Positions 12,168-24,050 of a stretch of DNA of 64,000 nt are shown piece after piece; position 1 is the first letter of the stretch; every line of letters starts with the position of its first letter. Under the pieces are notes generated by a model. That model saw only the letters and a program-made list of their open reading frames with translations, made no database searches and was not told where the DNA came from. Source of the stretch: Phallusia mammillata (taxonomy: Eukaryota; Chordata; Ascidiacea; Phlebobranchia; Ascidiidae); assembly GCA_003260075.1 (NCBI GenBank), contig QLIY01000353.1, positions 62,001 through 126,000 on the forward strand, read 5' to 3'. The translations under genes and the position numbers were made by a program.

Positions 12168-14291
12168 TCACAAAGCGAACTGCTCGAACATCTCTGCCAT
12201 CTCGCTAGGCGTTGCATTGCCACCAGTCACAACCGCTACCACCGTCCCTCTTAGATCGGGGACTTTTCCAAACATGACAGCCCCAAAGGCCGCAGCACCC
12301 GACGGCTCGACCAGTAACCCGCGCTGGTAAAGAACTTTAGTCGCTGCAGCGATTTCACTGTCGCTGAGCGTGATCACACCGTCAGCGAACTTGCTCGCGT
12401 GCTTGTAGCAAATCTTGCCGGCAAACGGCGGCGCAAGTCCCGCAGCGACACTGTGAGCAGTTGAAAGCGATGCAGCTTCACCGGACTGGAGACTCAGTTG
12501 CATTGTGTTAGCTGAAAAATGATATCCCTATAGGTCAAAATGACTATGTAATGCTTGTTTGTTATCAAATTCATTAATCAACCAACAATGTGATCTAAGA
12601 AAATCTTTAAAAGAAAATTTAATGGCAACTAGCCCAGTTTGCAGTTTGTAACCTTTTGTTGGATTGGAGCAGTTGATATACGGCAAATGCGAAGGGGTTG
12701 CAATACTTTGGCAATTTTATTTACAGCATTTGATTTCGCTTTGTAATTTTGTCGTTTTTGTATTGCTCTTTAAATGTTTGGACATAATTAAACACAACAC
12801 ATACTTTTTATATTTAATAAACAATACTTTACTGCCGGATTGGAAAATTTGGAAAGTTGTTCTTACCTGTTTCCGGTTCAACGCCATATATCTTGCATTC
12901 ATTGTATCCCAGCAACCTTATTGATGCAGCGACTCCTGAAAGTAAACCTCCTCCTCCACAGCAAACCAACACCACATCAGGTTTCACTTCATCCACAATC
13001 TCTGCACCAACACTGCAATAAAACAATTCAAACTTGCGTATTCTTCAAAATAATGCACTTCCACATGCGCGAAGGATTCGTTAAATAGACGCAATGTCAT
13101 GTTTGATTTTTGTCATTATCTTTTTAACCGTGTAGCTTAAGTGGAAGTTACTAGCTCAAACCTGTCGATCCAAACTAAAAACAACGTTTATAAGTACGTA
13201 AGTGAATTGGCCATTATAAAATAAATTTTAATTGCGCATGTGCAAAAACGCTTGGCCGTTGTGTACAGGCTTTGGTCGTGTACAGGCAGTCTATGGTTTC
13301 ACCAACCTTCCATAGCCAGCGATAATACTGACATCATCGAATGGATGCAAAAACGTCATTCCCTCTTCTTTTACTAACTGATTAACCTTCATCATCAAAT
13401 CGGCTGTGGGCACACGCAATACCTTGCAACCAATTTTCTACAATGAAAGACAGAGAATATAGATTTTACTTTACCATGCAAATGCCATAATTAAGTTGTA
13501 TAGATTTTTTTCAACAAATTTCTTCGAAAACACCAAGACGATATTTTGAAGGTGGCAAGGACCTTTTGTTGAAGCTTCTAGTTAGAAACTCAACCTCCCA
13601 ACGCTTGGAGGTATATGTAAACAAACCATAAAAACCAACAAACTTGTTTTGCAAGATCTTACCGGGTCAACGATCAACATCGACCAAGTAAATAGATTAG
13701 GCGCGTGCGCAGTCGCGATCAATACAATGTGCGAAGGGTCGATGCAATAAAAATACATTTGAAATTTACTTGCCTCGATCAGCGTCTGACGGCTGTCTGG
13801 GGCTGTGATGGGCATAATCACGTTTCCTTGGATGCCACGGCTCTTGCAAAAATAAGCAAACGTCTTGCCGTAGTTTCCAGCGGATATGGTTACCAGCTGC
13901 TTTTTGCCTGACACAATTTCTTCCGGGGCCTGTGCCATTTGTGAAGCCACGCCACGACTTTTAAACGAACCTGGGAGTTTTGAACACAAACGGTATTTGG
14001 GGTCGCTCTAGTTTAAATCTTATTAGGCAGCATCGTAAAATGTCGATGTTGAATGAAGAATGCTTGCCACATCTTTAGAGACGCTGGATTTAGAGTTACA
14101 CCAACATTAACCTTACCTGTCAACTGCATATTTTCCAACTTGAGATGAACCTGGACACCTTCTGGTACATCTACGAAGCCAAGTTTCTCGATGTTTTTCA
14201 GTAAAGGAGTCCTAACACAATCGGGAGATTCCCATACGACTTTACATGCCTGATCCAATGCTTTAGCATCCAACAACTCCCCGGAACCCAT
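12168..14291 (-). CDS. PLP-dependent serine/threonine dehydratase or serine racemase family
   Basis: Fold-type II PLP enzymes of this family deaminate L-serine or L-threonine, or racemise serine. Exons are 14117-14291, 13774-13970, 13307-13437, 12867-13012 and 12168-12511, giving 330 residues, the usual size. The Schiff-base lysine is in SFKSRG (about residue 62). SAGNYG is the substrate Asn loop, CCGGGGLLSG the phosphate-binding glycine loop and VVTGGN the C-terminal cofactor motif. Intron two starts with GC (GAG then GCAAGT), the only phase that preserves LIEKIGCKV. ATG 14291 opens MGSGELLDAKALDQACKVVW and is preceded by a possible acceptor, so a 5' UTR exon or spliced leader is possible. 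It lies downstream of SERAC1 on the same strand, about 690 bp away. Dehydratase and racemase cannot be told apart here. Confidence 0.9.
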
Positions 14292-14978
14292 GTCTGATCG
14301 AAAAAATAGGTATAAATGGATCGAGATAAAAGCGCAACTTGTTATAAAAAGCATTCAGAAATTCTTTAGTGGTCGAAAGCTGTAGTGGTAAATAAACTAT
14401 CATAGTGTAAGGTTACAAACACTATAAAAATACTACCTGCTTAATAACTTGTAGCTGTTCAGTTGATCTCAAACACAACAACCAACAAAATTCAGACAAT
14501 TTTTTTTTTAAATAAACAAACTTAATATTCCTGTGAAACAAACATGGGATTAAAACGAAGATCAGCAAATGATAAACAATAAATTTGAGGCGCAACATAC
14601 TAGCATTGCCAAATGTCTTTGATAAATATAATTGCAAGCGTTCCGTATTGGGCAGTTTACAGTATATTGTGCCGTATTGTAACACATGTACAATCTTGTT
14701 TGTGGTGGTTGTACTTCTAAACAAGCAGTAAAGAATAAAATCAACGAAAAGTGAACAAATGAGCATAGGTTTAGGGAAGTATAGCACAGTGTACAAAGCG
14801 AAGACATACCAAGGCAATCGCCACACGCTAAAATGTTTATTTTTTCATAAAAGATTTAGCCAATATACTGAAAACACGTACAAGAGTCGACTAATAATCT
14901 CCAGGAAACAATTCATGCTGTCGTGGGTAAAATGTTTTCTACATCACAGTGCGTTGTAAGAGGTTTTGGGGTCCTGGA
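14292..14978. other. Spacer between SERAC1 and the dehydratase
   Basis: This AT-rich region is the 3' UTR of SERAC1 and the upstream region of the dehydratase, both on the minus strand. The minus-strand open frame 14422-14826 is low-complexity and Phe/Leu/Tyr-rich, with no motif I know; I do not call it. Confidence 0.45.
14836..14841 (-). terminator. Candidate poly(A) signal of SERAC1
   Basis: TTTATT on the plus strand reads AATAAA on the minus strand, about 140 bases after the SERAC1 stop at 14979. Position and sequence are both normal for a poly(A) signal. Confidence 0.55.
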
Positions 14979-17900
14979 CTACCACACAAATGGATTGCTG
15001 TGGGTAGGTGCACGATCCTCTTCGGTGTAAGCCTTGGGGTTTGGTTTAGGCGACGACTGATCGCTTGGTAGAGGCGGTTTCACACAGGACCGAATAAAGT
15101 TGACTGTCTGCTGATACAAAGAACTGTGACGACTCGAAGGCTTGCAGATGTTGAGGTGGTTGGTGTCGGCAAGGACAAATTCCCCAACTCCAGGGTCTGG
15201 TGAAAAATATAACTCATTGTTTATTAGTAACTGAACGTGCTGTAATCTGGTAATATCAAAACAAGGTTTCCCAACATTTTTCTCCAATGTGTACGTTTTG
15301 TCAATTAAAAACTTCGCTCGCACACAGAAATTGGTGTATTGTGTCAATTAAATGCATACTGCAACCTAACAACCGGGGGTGGTACTACAGTTCAGAAGCC
15401 CTTATCCAAAACCTAACAGCCGGCATTCATATATTTTGTGGATTTAAACAATTTGAAAATTGAACTGCATAAGCGGATACTAGAGGTCACCAAACTTTTT
15501 TCACTGCGGGCCTGATAAGTTTAATAATGATTTGCGCGGGCCGCATAGTTTACATGCCCTAGGGGGGGGGGTTAACAGGAAAATATCCACCAGCGAAATT
15601 TACTGATGAGGGGCCATCGTGACTTTCCTTTGAATAGAATATTCTGTTTGTAGACAAATTCCCGCTACCATGCCATACATATACCCACAAAATGTAATGT
15701 AGTCATTTAAATTAGCCCCTTCACTTTCTGATCAATATTTAGGAAGTAGTAAAAGTGGAGTTTTAAATCGTTATTTGAAAAAATTTAAAAAATAGATCAG
15801 TAGTTTACCCGCTGATTCTGGTGGCACAATGTGAATCTTGGGGGGGGGGCTAAATTAGCCCCTTCACTTTCTGATCAATATTTAGGAAGTGTTAAAAGTG
15901 GAGTTTTAAATCGTTGTTTAATATGTTAAAAACGCAAATTAAAAAAATATATAGATCAGTAGTTTACCCGCTGATTCTGGTGGCACAATGTGAATCTTGA
16001 TGTGAGGACCCAGACCGATGTTGGTCGTCTGCATTTCACCAAAACTCAACACGCGAACTTTGGCACGTTCCGCCAGATCACGCAGGTTGTCGTTGAGCAC
16101 TCCTAGTGTCGGAGAGTCTTGACAAAAAATATAGGGTAGAAGTCAACTATTTAAGAAGATTAAACAGACCATACTGCATTAGCAATGTCTCATGTATTGT
16201 TATGTTTCAAACCATGAAAACAAGCACTCAGAGGACCACAAAGTTAGCTGTTTATGCAGTAATATAGCTGTGAAGGTGCGAACAGTGCGCAGGTGGGCAG
16301 CTTTTGAGGAATATTGGCCATCACCACATTCAAAGTTTACAAAGCCGAAACCAACATAGGAAAATTATAAACAGTTGCATTGGACTTGCTGCACGTATGT
16401 TCGTCACAAATCAATAGGAGTTATGCAACCTCTTATTTTTGTGTTGCGTAATCTTGTGAAAAGATGTTCACCACCGTGGTTGGCGAATTTGCAGCAAGAT
16501 CGATGTGGTACATCCGCGTGCTAATGTGCCAAAGAGATTTGGAAAGCCGCGATCGAAATTCGTTGTCTTATCGCGGAAACAATCGATCCCGTCCCTGTGT
16601 GAAGACGCTTGGACAAGGCTAATCCCACCAAAAACAACAATATAATGGACCCACTCAATCGAGTTTTTCACGCCCATTTTCAATCAGATTGGCGAAAGGT
16701 CCAATGAGGTGACGATGTACGTGTGGTGAGTGTAGAATTTGGAAAATTGAAGTTCAATTATGGGCGTTAGCTTAGTGACCAATGACAAGTGCTTTTTCGA
16801 AATGTAAAAATATTCAAGTATTGGTTAAACGACAAACTAGCGAAGGGTTCAAAAACTAAGTTCTGGACCAAATTCATCACATTTTTAAGCCACAAAACTC
16901 AAACAAAAAATAACTTAATAAACGTGCTGTAGAAACAGGCAGCGTGGGGATGGACTTTGTGGGAACAACGAAGTAAATAAAAGTAACCGCTATCTCATAT
17001 TTGTACAATTTTGTTATTTCGAATACGAGGACGTAAACTTACCGTGGCTGAGTTCCATCACCTCTACAGAGGGAAACAACAAGCGTCGAACCTTGCGCGA
17101 ATAGTTGGCCAATTGTGAACCGAAATGTGGTGTGCTGTAGAATACGACTCCCCTGAAAATGTCAGAAAGGGGAAATCATTGCATGTTGGCGATAGCTTGT
17201 ATTCAAAGGTTGAAATGCATACGAACTTGGTCTTCTTTAAAATCGTTCCGTACTTCTTTGAGTTTTGCATGGCGTCCATTAACATGTGCTTCACAATTAG
17301 GCCTCCCATCGAATGCGCAACCCATACGATCGGTCTGCAAAAAAAGTCTGAATAACATAGGGCGGGTTAATTTTCCTTCAGACGTGTACGGGGCTATGAT
17401 AAAAAACGCAATGTTTCTAAGATACTTTTTAAAAATGCTGGCGGTTAAAAAAAATACACGTGGTAAAAAAGACACAATGGTTAGGTTTGTAGACTGGAAT
17501 AAATTGCGTTTGAAGCCCGAGCATTGTATTGATTTACTTTTTATTTTAATAAATTCCGTATATTGCATGGTTTGAATAGTAGATTGCGTATTTTAGAGGA
17601 GTCATGGTTACTCATCAGTTGGTGCCATATTTGGAAAAATATACAAAATCATGTATCACACTAGAAACATTCCACTACTATCGGGATCCTTATGTGAGTA
17701 TTCCACTGAATATTTTATTTTACGTCGAACAAGTATAGATTTCAAACATTAGCCCAGCACCTATCACCGAGTCCGGCCCGTTGCATTTTGTCGAGAATGG
17801 TTCTGCTACGGAACGATATTGTTCTCGTCTCGGGTTCATGCGGGCACATCGCCTTCCACTCTGTCAACTCGGTGTCATATTCCACACACATGACGCGACA

Positions 17901-20900
17901 ACCAGGAAGGTCACGTGGTATCCAATCCTAAAGGTCAAAAACATCAAATACAAGAATTGAAAAGTGAAAAGGAAAGCGATTTTTTTCTATACCCATAGCA
18001 TGGATACGATACGTGACATGAACGAGACGTCCAGCTCCAATTACATTGACTTGCAACACTCGCACCACCAAGCGGACAAAAGTATTATTACAGACCGTAA
18101 ACATTTAACCCGTGTACTTTTTGTCCGTTTTATTATCCGCCTTATTGTACCAATAAATGTTTATTCAACAACTTGCACCTTTACGCAAGTTATACAGTTT
18201 AAACCAATAAGTTAGATTTGTATACAATACAGACTAAATTGTAGGAAAAAACAAAAAAGCCGCGAACAGAAAAAAACAGAAGATTAGAATATTTCCTGGT
18301 ACGGCCCTCACTACCGAAATCCATAATACGATTTGCGGTGTTTTCCACAAGACCGCAAACAAATCGTACACGATATTTTCTCCCACATGGCTTAAACGCA
18401 AAGGCGATAAATTTTACTGTTAATTTTATGATAAGGCTTAAACTGCGAAGTCGGGCATTCTATTCACACAAACCTCGGGCCAGCAATCAGTTCTCTCTTC
18501 TTCAGATCCGCTCACACCCTCTTGCTGACGCCAGGAGTAAAAAGCTCCTCCCATTAGGCCGTGGATAAACACAACATCAGCTTCGGGCTTTAATCTGTCG
18601 ACAAGTCAAATATAAGCGAACCAAAATAGCCCGAATTCCGAGGGTTGCAGGCCCGGAGAAGATTCTCCTGTGCCGATCGGGATTAAACGCCGCTCGTAAT
18701 CCACGCTGGTACGGATTTTAGGCGTCGATTACAGATTTCCAGGTGGGCTATTCGCGCTCGGCTTACATGATACTCAGCGAATCGGCGATTTTCGGGTAAA
18801 TCGCGAGGATAATTTCAGTATATCGACCGCGTTGTGGTGTTTGGCGTGTTTTGTGAGTTGACAAACAATTTGGACCACAAAAAAATAATTTAATTTGTTT
18901 TCGCTGACTCGGCTATCATATTCGAGACATATTAACCCGGAAACCGATGTGGTTGCACATGCAGGAAAAACACTTGAGTCATCACCCAACGGCAGTGACA
19001 CGATCAACGACTGTCAATGTTATTGAAGAGCGGTTGTCCTCACTGCATTTACCTACCTTGATCTATATCGCGGGTAAACAAGGTAAGCTCCATCTTCGAA
19101 AACATCTTTCATTGTTTCACGATCCAAATTAGCCAGAGCTCGGGAAGCCTGTGTTATAAATTAAATGTTACAGTATTTCCGTTTTTAAACATGAGTTTAC
19201 AGACTATAATTTTGGCCACGAGGTGGCGCATCGAATACGTTCCTGCATTCTCATCGGAGCGTTACCGGATTTGGAGAATTCGGCGAGTAGGGGGGGGGGG
19301 TACAGTATTTCCGTTTTTAAACATGAGTTTACAGATTATAATTTTGGCCACGAGGTGGCGCATCGAATACGTACCTGCATTCTCATCGGAGCGTTACCGG
19401 ATTTGGAGAATTCGGCGAGTAACGTCACCCATCCGGAACGATGGACTTGCTCATGGAAACGTGGAAACCGACAAATGTTTCCGATAGTTCTAAAAATGCA
19501 ATGCAAAATGCAGTTTATCAAACACTCCATAATTCTGCATACGGTAAATGTGAGTTTCTGTATAAAAGCCTTGAAATGGGTCGAGTACATTTCGCTTGCT
19601 CACCAATGACATACCAATACCATTCCACTACAACAATACCGGAATTGACTGAGCAACATATGTGATAAACGTGATTAAAAAACGTTCTGTGACTGGGGCT
19701 CACTATAAAGTGAGTTTGAGGCAGTCCTTAAACAAGGTTACATAAATATTACTGCTTTCCAACAATGTCCATTAATAAAAACTATGCTCCAATAACAACG
19801 GTGTTAATTATTCCAAAATTACCAACCGCACGATATTAAGTTGTATCTCTAAGTCGGTCCGTGCTTTTCCAATTCGCTGCAAAAGTTGCAGAGCTCCCAA
19901 CTTCACCATCATCGCACAGTGCTCTTCAAACTACAACGAAAACTTAAATATTTTTGCATTACCACGTGCGAGCAATGAGTAAAGGGTTGAAGGTTTGTTC
20001 AAGGTGCTCGCTTACTGTTTACATCAACTTATTTGGTTTAAGTTTCTTTAATAAAGTTCACGGAAGAGGATGAAAAACAGAAAGCGATGATGACAACATT
20101 ACACGTGCAACTACTCGGGCAATAAACGCGGGGGGGGGGCGAAAAACAGCAAGCGATGATGACAACATTACACGTGCAACTACTCGGGCAATAAACGCAG
20201 TTCCTGTTATGAGTGCATTCAGACAAGATAGAGGGCCTTAACACTGATGTTTTTGTCACTAACTTAGACCACACTGATGCGTATAGCTCTGGGCTAGTTA
20301 GAAATGACTTTCGTTAATCGCGTTGACAGATGAAATGCTCATGTCGGCACGTATACATATTCTAGTGGCTGTGGTACTCGTGATTGGCAACGGATTATCT
20401 CTTACCTTAGAATGCTTTACTAAGGCCTGCAGACAAAAGAGCTCTACTTTTTCCTGTGGCATTATGTCGCGTGTGTAATTTAGGCCATTTCCACCGAAGC
20501 ACCACAATCCTCCCTTAATAACAAAGTTTTGTTTTGCACAAGTTGACAAATACATTATGTTTGTAAAGTATAAAGCAATAGTGTTTAATTTTCACACCCT
20601 TTTTAATTGTTGCTCCTCACTGAGGCTCAATGCACCAGATGTAAAATAACGAACACACTGATCAACATCCTCCTGAGGTAGCTTGACAAGAAGTTCTCTG
20701 AGCATGTCCTCTGCAAGGTATCACCCAATCTATTTGGTTTGCTTTTAAAATTTGACATTTAAAAGACACTAAAATTTTTCTCTTTATAGTTTTGCTTAAG
20801 TTTGTTTTAGGAATTTTGACAGGTGTTATGGCTTTGGATTTTACCCAGTTCTTGTTCATTCTTTAGTGGTGGCAATGAAGGAGGGGGTAGAAAGAGTCTA

Positions 20901-22360
20901 AGATCAACATCAAATGTTCGTGCAAGTCCAACCAATGTAATGGGATCCAATGCTTGTGCCAATGTTCTAAACTCAGCATCTATTTAGGCATTTAAATGTA
21001 TTGTTAGCACAAGATGCAAAATAAACCATTGGCGATAAAAAAAACAAGAAAATTTTGAAATATTTTGTGTACTTAATCTTACCCAAATTAATACTTTTTA
21101 GGTTATCCTCATCGTCATCATCAAACTTAAATGAAGCTTTCCATCCTATTCTATCTTTCCTGTGTTTGTTTTCTGGCTCGCAACAAAGCATAATCCAGTA
21201 ACATTGATATAAATCACAAGCTTAACTAAAATAAATCCAACAACACAAGCTTTTTCAACCAAACTTGCATACATTTCTTGTCAAACAATACACTAAAGTT
21301 AAAAAGTCTTATTGCTGTCTCTACACCTCAAACTTTGACATGCTTTTGCTGGCAATCTGTTTAAATCTGCAATTAACACACACAGTCATACTGACAACTT
21401 CCATGCTGTTCAACACAAAAACAAAACCTTCATGCTTAAACTTTCAAGGATGTTAGTCATGGTTTTTCTGTATTTTTATAAACAGTAAAAAGGTATTTTT
21501 GGCAACACTATTTTAATTAAATCTTACCATTCCAATCTTTGTATGCAGCAATTTTTTCCACAGTCCTCAATCGAATGTTCTTGTTTTGTGAGTAGGCATC
21601 ACGCAATACAGACCAAGGTGAAACATAGTCTTCAGCTAAATCAACCCCTTTTCGATCAATGAGTAGAATGAACTTGGCTACAAACAAAATGTTTAAAACA
21701 CTGTTTAAGGGACAAGTACAAGAAATATATGTAAACACCTAAAGGTGCAGGAAAAATTTCTCTGATAGCCTGTCTTGCTTCAGGACTCAGTGATCCTTTG
21801 TTTGGGTTTTCTTGGTGAGGGTGCAGTAACCTGTTTTTCCTGAAAAACATTTGCTTTGTTTACTTTCAAATCAATGTGATATTTTTAGAACAAACAAACA
21901 TGAACAAAACAGGGTTTCCAACTCAAACCTTTACATATTTTACATCAAAATTTGCAAATACTGGTGGATAGCTTACAAGACTTATATTACAGTGATTCAA
22001 GCAAAAACAGTCTGTGACTCTGTCAAAATTCTTGAAGAAAAACAAATTAAAATGACATGTACTGATGCAACAATCAAGAAAGCTGATCTACTAATTTTTC
22101 ATGTATTTGCAACTATCCAGTTTTGAAAATAATTAATAGTTACCAGTTTATAGTTTCAACATATTTCTCTGTGTTTTAACGCTGATTTCCGCTTACCCAA
22201 GATATAGATATGCCTTGAGTTTTTCAGTCTCCAAAACCTTGGTGGGAATACTGATCTGTTGCTTGAAGTTGGAAGATACACAAATCGCAGCGCTGTACAC
22301 CAAACATGAAAACCCGGCACCCACACCAACAGCAACAAACTTTCCTGGAATTTGTGACAT
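14979..22360 (-). CDS. SERAC1: SERAC1 alpha/beta-hydrolase, complete
   Basis: SERAC1 is a serine-lipase-domain protein at mitochondria-ER contacts, needed for phosphatidylglycerol remodelling and cholesterol trafficking. Exons are 22197-22360, 21739-21839, 21528-21677, 20845-20979, 20598-20710, 20406-20513, 19827-19930, 19375-19489, 19057-19148, 18474-18594, 17761-17927, 17227-17334, 17043-17152, 15968-16117 and 14979-15196. All phases fit and the sum is 651 residues, against about 654 in vertebrates. The N-terminus has a hydrophobic segment ([19 protein letters not shown]). Family motifs include [55 protein letters not shown], the nucleophile elbow VAHSMGGL (Ser about 390), [12 protein letters not shown] and [11 protein letters not shown] with the catalytic His. 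Four ten-G joins lie in its introns (15562, 15840, 19290, 20130), two of them duplicating exon pieces. Confidence 0.96.
15481..15571. mobile_element. Possible hAT-type transposon end, cut by a ten-G run
   Basis: In the last SERAC1 intron, sequence from about 15484 reads AGAGGTCACCAAAC and later GCGGGCC and GCGCGGGCCGCAT. This resembles the ends of non-autonomous hAT elements (a GGTCNNCAAAC start with GCGGGCCGCA-like blocks). It stops at ten G (15562-15571), so the other end is missing or lost in an assembly join. The flanks of this G run are not visibly duplicated. The family call is from memory only. Confidence 0.35.
15708..15999. repeat. Direct duplication with ten-G linker, includes a SERAC1 exon fragment
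   Basis: Copy one (15708-15839) and copy two (15851-15999) flank ten G at 15840-15849. Copy two runs on into the full exon 15968-16117. Copy one carries only the first 30 or so plus-strand bases of that exon before the G run. The copies differ by small indels in the A-rich stretch. The partial exon copy is probably not real. Confidence 0.78.
19169..19421. repeat. Direct duplication with ten-G linker, repeats part of a SERAC1 exon
   Basis: Copy one (19169-19289) and copy two (19300-19421) flank ten G at 19290-19299. They differ at two places: AGACTATA against AGATTATA, and GTTCCTGC against GTACCTGC. The second difference hits the splice donor of the SERAC1 exon 19375-19489. Copy two reads CAG then GTACGT on the minus strand, copy one CAG then GAACGT. 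Copy one holds only a piece of the exon. Confidence 0.8.
20072..20198. repeat. Short direct duplication with ten-G linker
   Basis: Copies at 20072-20129 and 20141-20198 flank ten G at 20130-20139, inside a SERAC1 intron. They differ at one base near the start (AACAGAAAGCG against AACAGCAAGCG). Same pattern as the other ten-G sites. Confidence 0.75.
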
Positions 22361-22602
22361 CTTTTTTAGCAAATAGATGTTCACCTAACTGGTAATTGAA
22401 CTAATATACCTTTATTCTTCAAAATTTGTGTTTTTATGTAATTTCCAAGACCAGAAAGTCGGCTCATGACTTGCACACTTTAAACTTTGAAAGAGAGCTG
22501 TACATTAGAGGTAGAAAGTAGAAGATAAATGATAATCAACAACAAGCCGTCATTAACCTCGTTACCTGGATAAGTCGCTAATGCATAGTCGTTCAGGTTT
22601 CA

Positions 22603-22959
22603 TCAGTAGGTTTGATCCTTGTACATTTGACTGAGCGTTACCCTATGACAACGACTTAGGCCACCTTCAGCGATTTCACAGATTGATATGTTGAAGATCG
22701 TGACAAAATAAGGTTTCAAATCAAACACTGGGGACAGCAAATCGTAGGATGGTACTCTACCGAAAAATCCCCGGATACGACACAAACAACCAACATAGAA
22801 AAACATGTTGTTTTTTCTGCGAAATCTATTTGAAAACAATAGGAATTTTTAAAAATACCTGCCAAAATTGAGCCGAATTTGCTCATCGGTTAAAAGCGAC
22901 CCAATACAACAGCTGAATTTTCCTTGTCTCATTTCTCTCCACCCATTAACGCCAAACAT
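22603..22959 (-). CDS. Candidate small two-exon gene of unknown function
   Basis: Not recognised. ATG 22959 opens MFGVNGWREMRQGKFSCCIG and the frame runs to a donor at 22859 (AG then GTATTT). A 42-nt intron ends with acceptor TTCGCAG, and the frame resumes in phase at 22816 (RKNNMFFYVGCLCRIRGFFG) to a stop at 22603, about 105 residues in all. The phase match and open second exon are the only support; there is no known domain. It lies about 240 bp upstream of SERAC1 on the same strand, so it could instead be SERAC1 5' leader sequence. Confidence 0.25.
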
Positions 22960-24050
22960 AATAGTGTTTATTGTTTGATGTTTTAAGATAATGTAACTGC
23001 TGTACACGATGTACATCTATTTAAAGCTTTCCGATTAGACTGTCTGGAAACCATCGATCACAAGCTTGTATCACTTTTAGGTATCAAATTTAAGTGTAGA
23101 CAGGGTCAAAGTATCGACCTGCTTTATCCGCTGCATCTAACCACCTTTTCCACTTTTAATCCACATTTTCGACTTCGCCCTCTAAACTTTTACTGATTGA
23201 CCGAGCTTCATGTGGCTTTGGAGATTAAGACTGATTGATCGCATGGTTTTGGTGCAGAGATTTTATTTATCGTTTCAGGCTTTGTATCAACGGTGAACAC
23301 GTGACATGCGACAATTCTGATTGGTCAGTCGCGAGCGAATATGCAAAGCTTTTGAACAGAAAACAATGCACGCAAATATAATCTTCAAAACTGATTTTTA
23401 CAAAATAAAGAAAAACTAAAACAAAAAAGGTTGATGAAAACGCTGCAAGATAGAAAAAAACATGGAATCTGACAATAGCAAACACGCTGATAGTGGTCGT
23501 ACGGGGAATGCCAAATGAAAAATCGGGTAAAATGAATGAAAAATTGCCATACAGCAGCCAACATACGTATTGTTTGGTTGAGCTGACTTACTTTAGACGC
23601 CAAATACTCAAAATAGAAATTCGGACTTTGAGAGATAAAACTAGCGCCAAAAAGTCATGGCTATCAAGTGAAGAAAACATGCAAAGATAAAAGCGAAAAA
23701 CGACTGTCAAACAAAAGTGGAGCAAAGGCGATTTTTTACTCAAAACTCCACACAAAACGTGGCGGTGGTGGATAATGAAAACGAGATGATCCAGGCAGAT
23801 GATTTGTGTGGAAGTCACACAAATGTGCGATCGGCAGCGAGCAGAATAAGTTAATTTGCTGCCAAAGCGCATTGTGATGAGTGTGCACAGTGTCGCCCGC
23901 TATAGATCAGTCGGTCGTAAGTTGGTATATTGTACAGAGATGAGGCTGTTTGTTGGTGTACGCGGCGGGCAACGACAGAGGCCGGAGGCCAGTAACGAAA
24001 TAAGGAACTTATGATGCTGGGGTTGACGTCATGGACAGATCTATGAGCGA
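22960..24050. other. Region after the Prickle stop, no gene seen
   Basis: This should include the 3' UTR of Prickle on the minus strand. TTTATT at 23262-23267 (minus-strand AATAAA) is a possible poly(A) signal about 790 bases past the stop. The open frames here have no family motif. Confidence 0.4.

Noticed and set aside
19191-19487. Plus-strand frames with an internal protein repeat ([20 protein letters not shown] twice)
   Set aside because: This is the shadow of the duplicated SERAC1 exon on the other strand, made repetitive by the ten-G join.
21073-21191. Minus-strand frame containing [20 protein letters not shown] as a SERAC1 exon
   Set aside because: The flanking exons 21528-21677 and 20845-20979 join directly in phase and match the family ([17 protein letters not shown]); adding this piece breaks the match.
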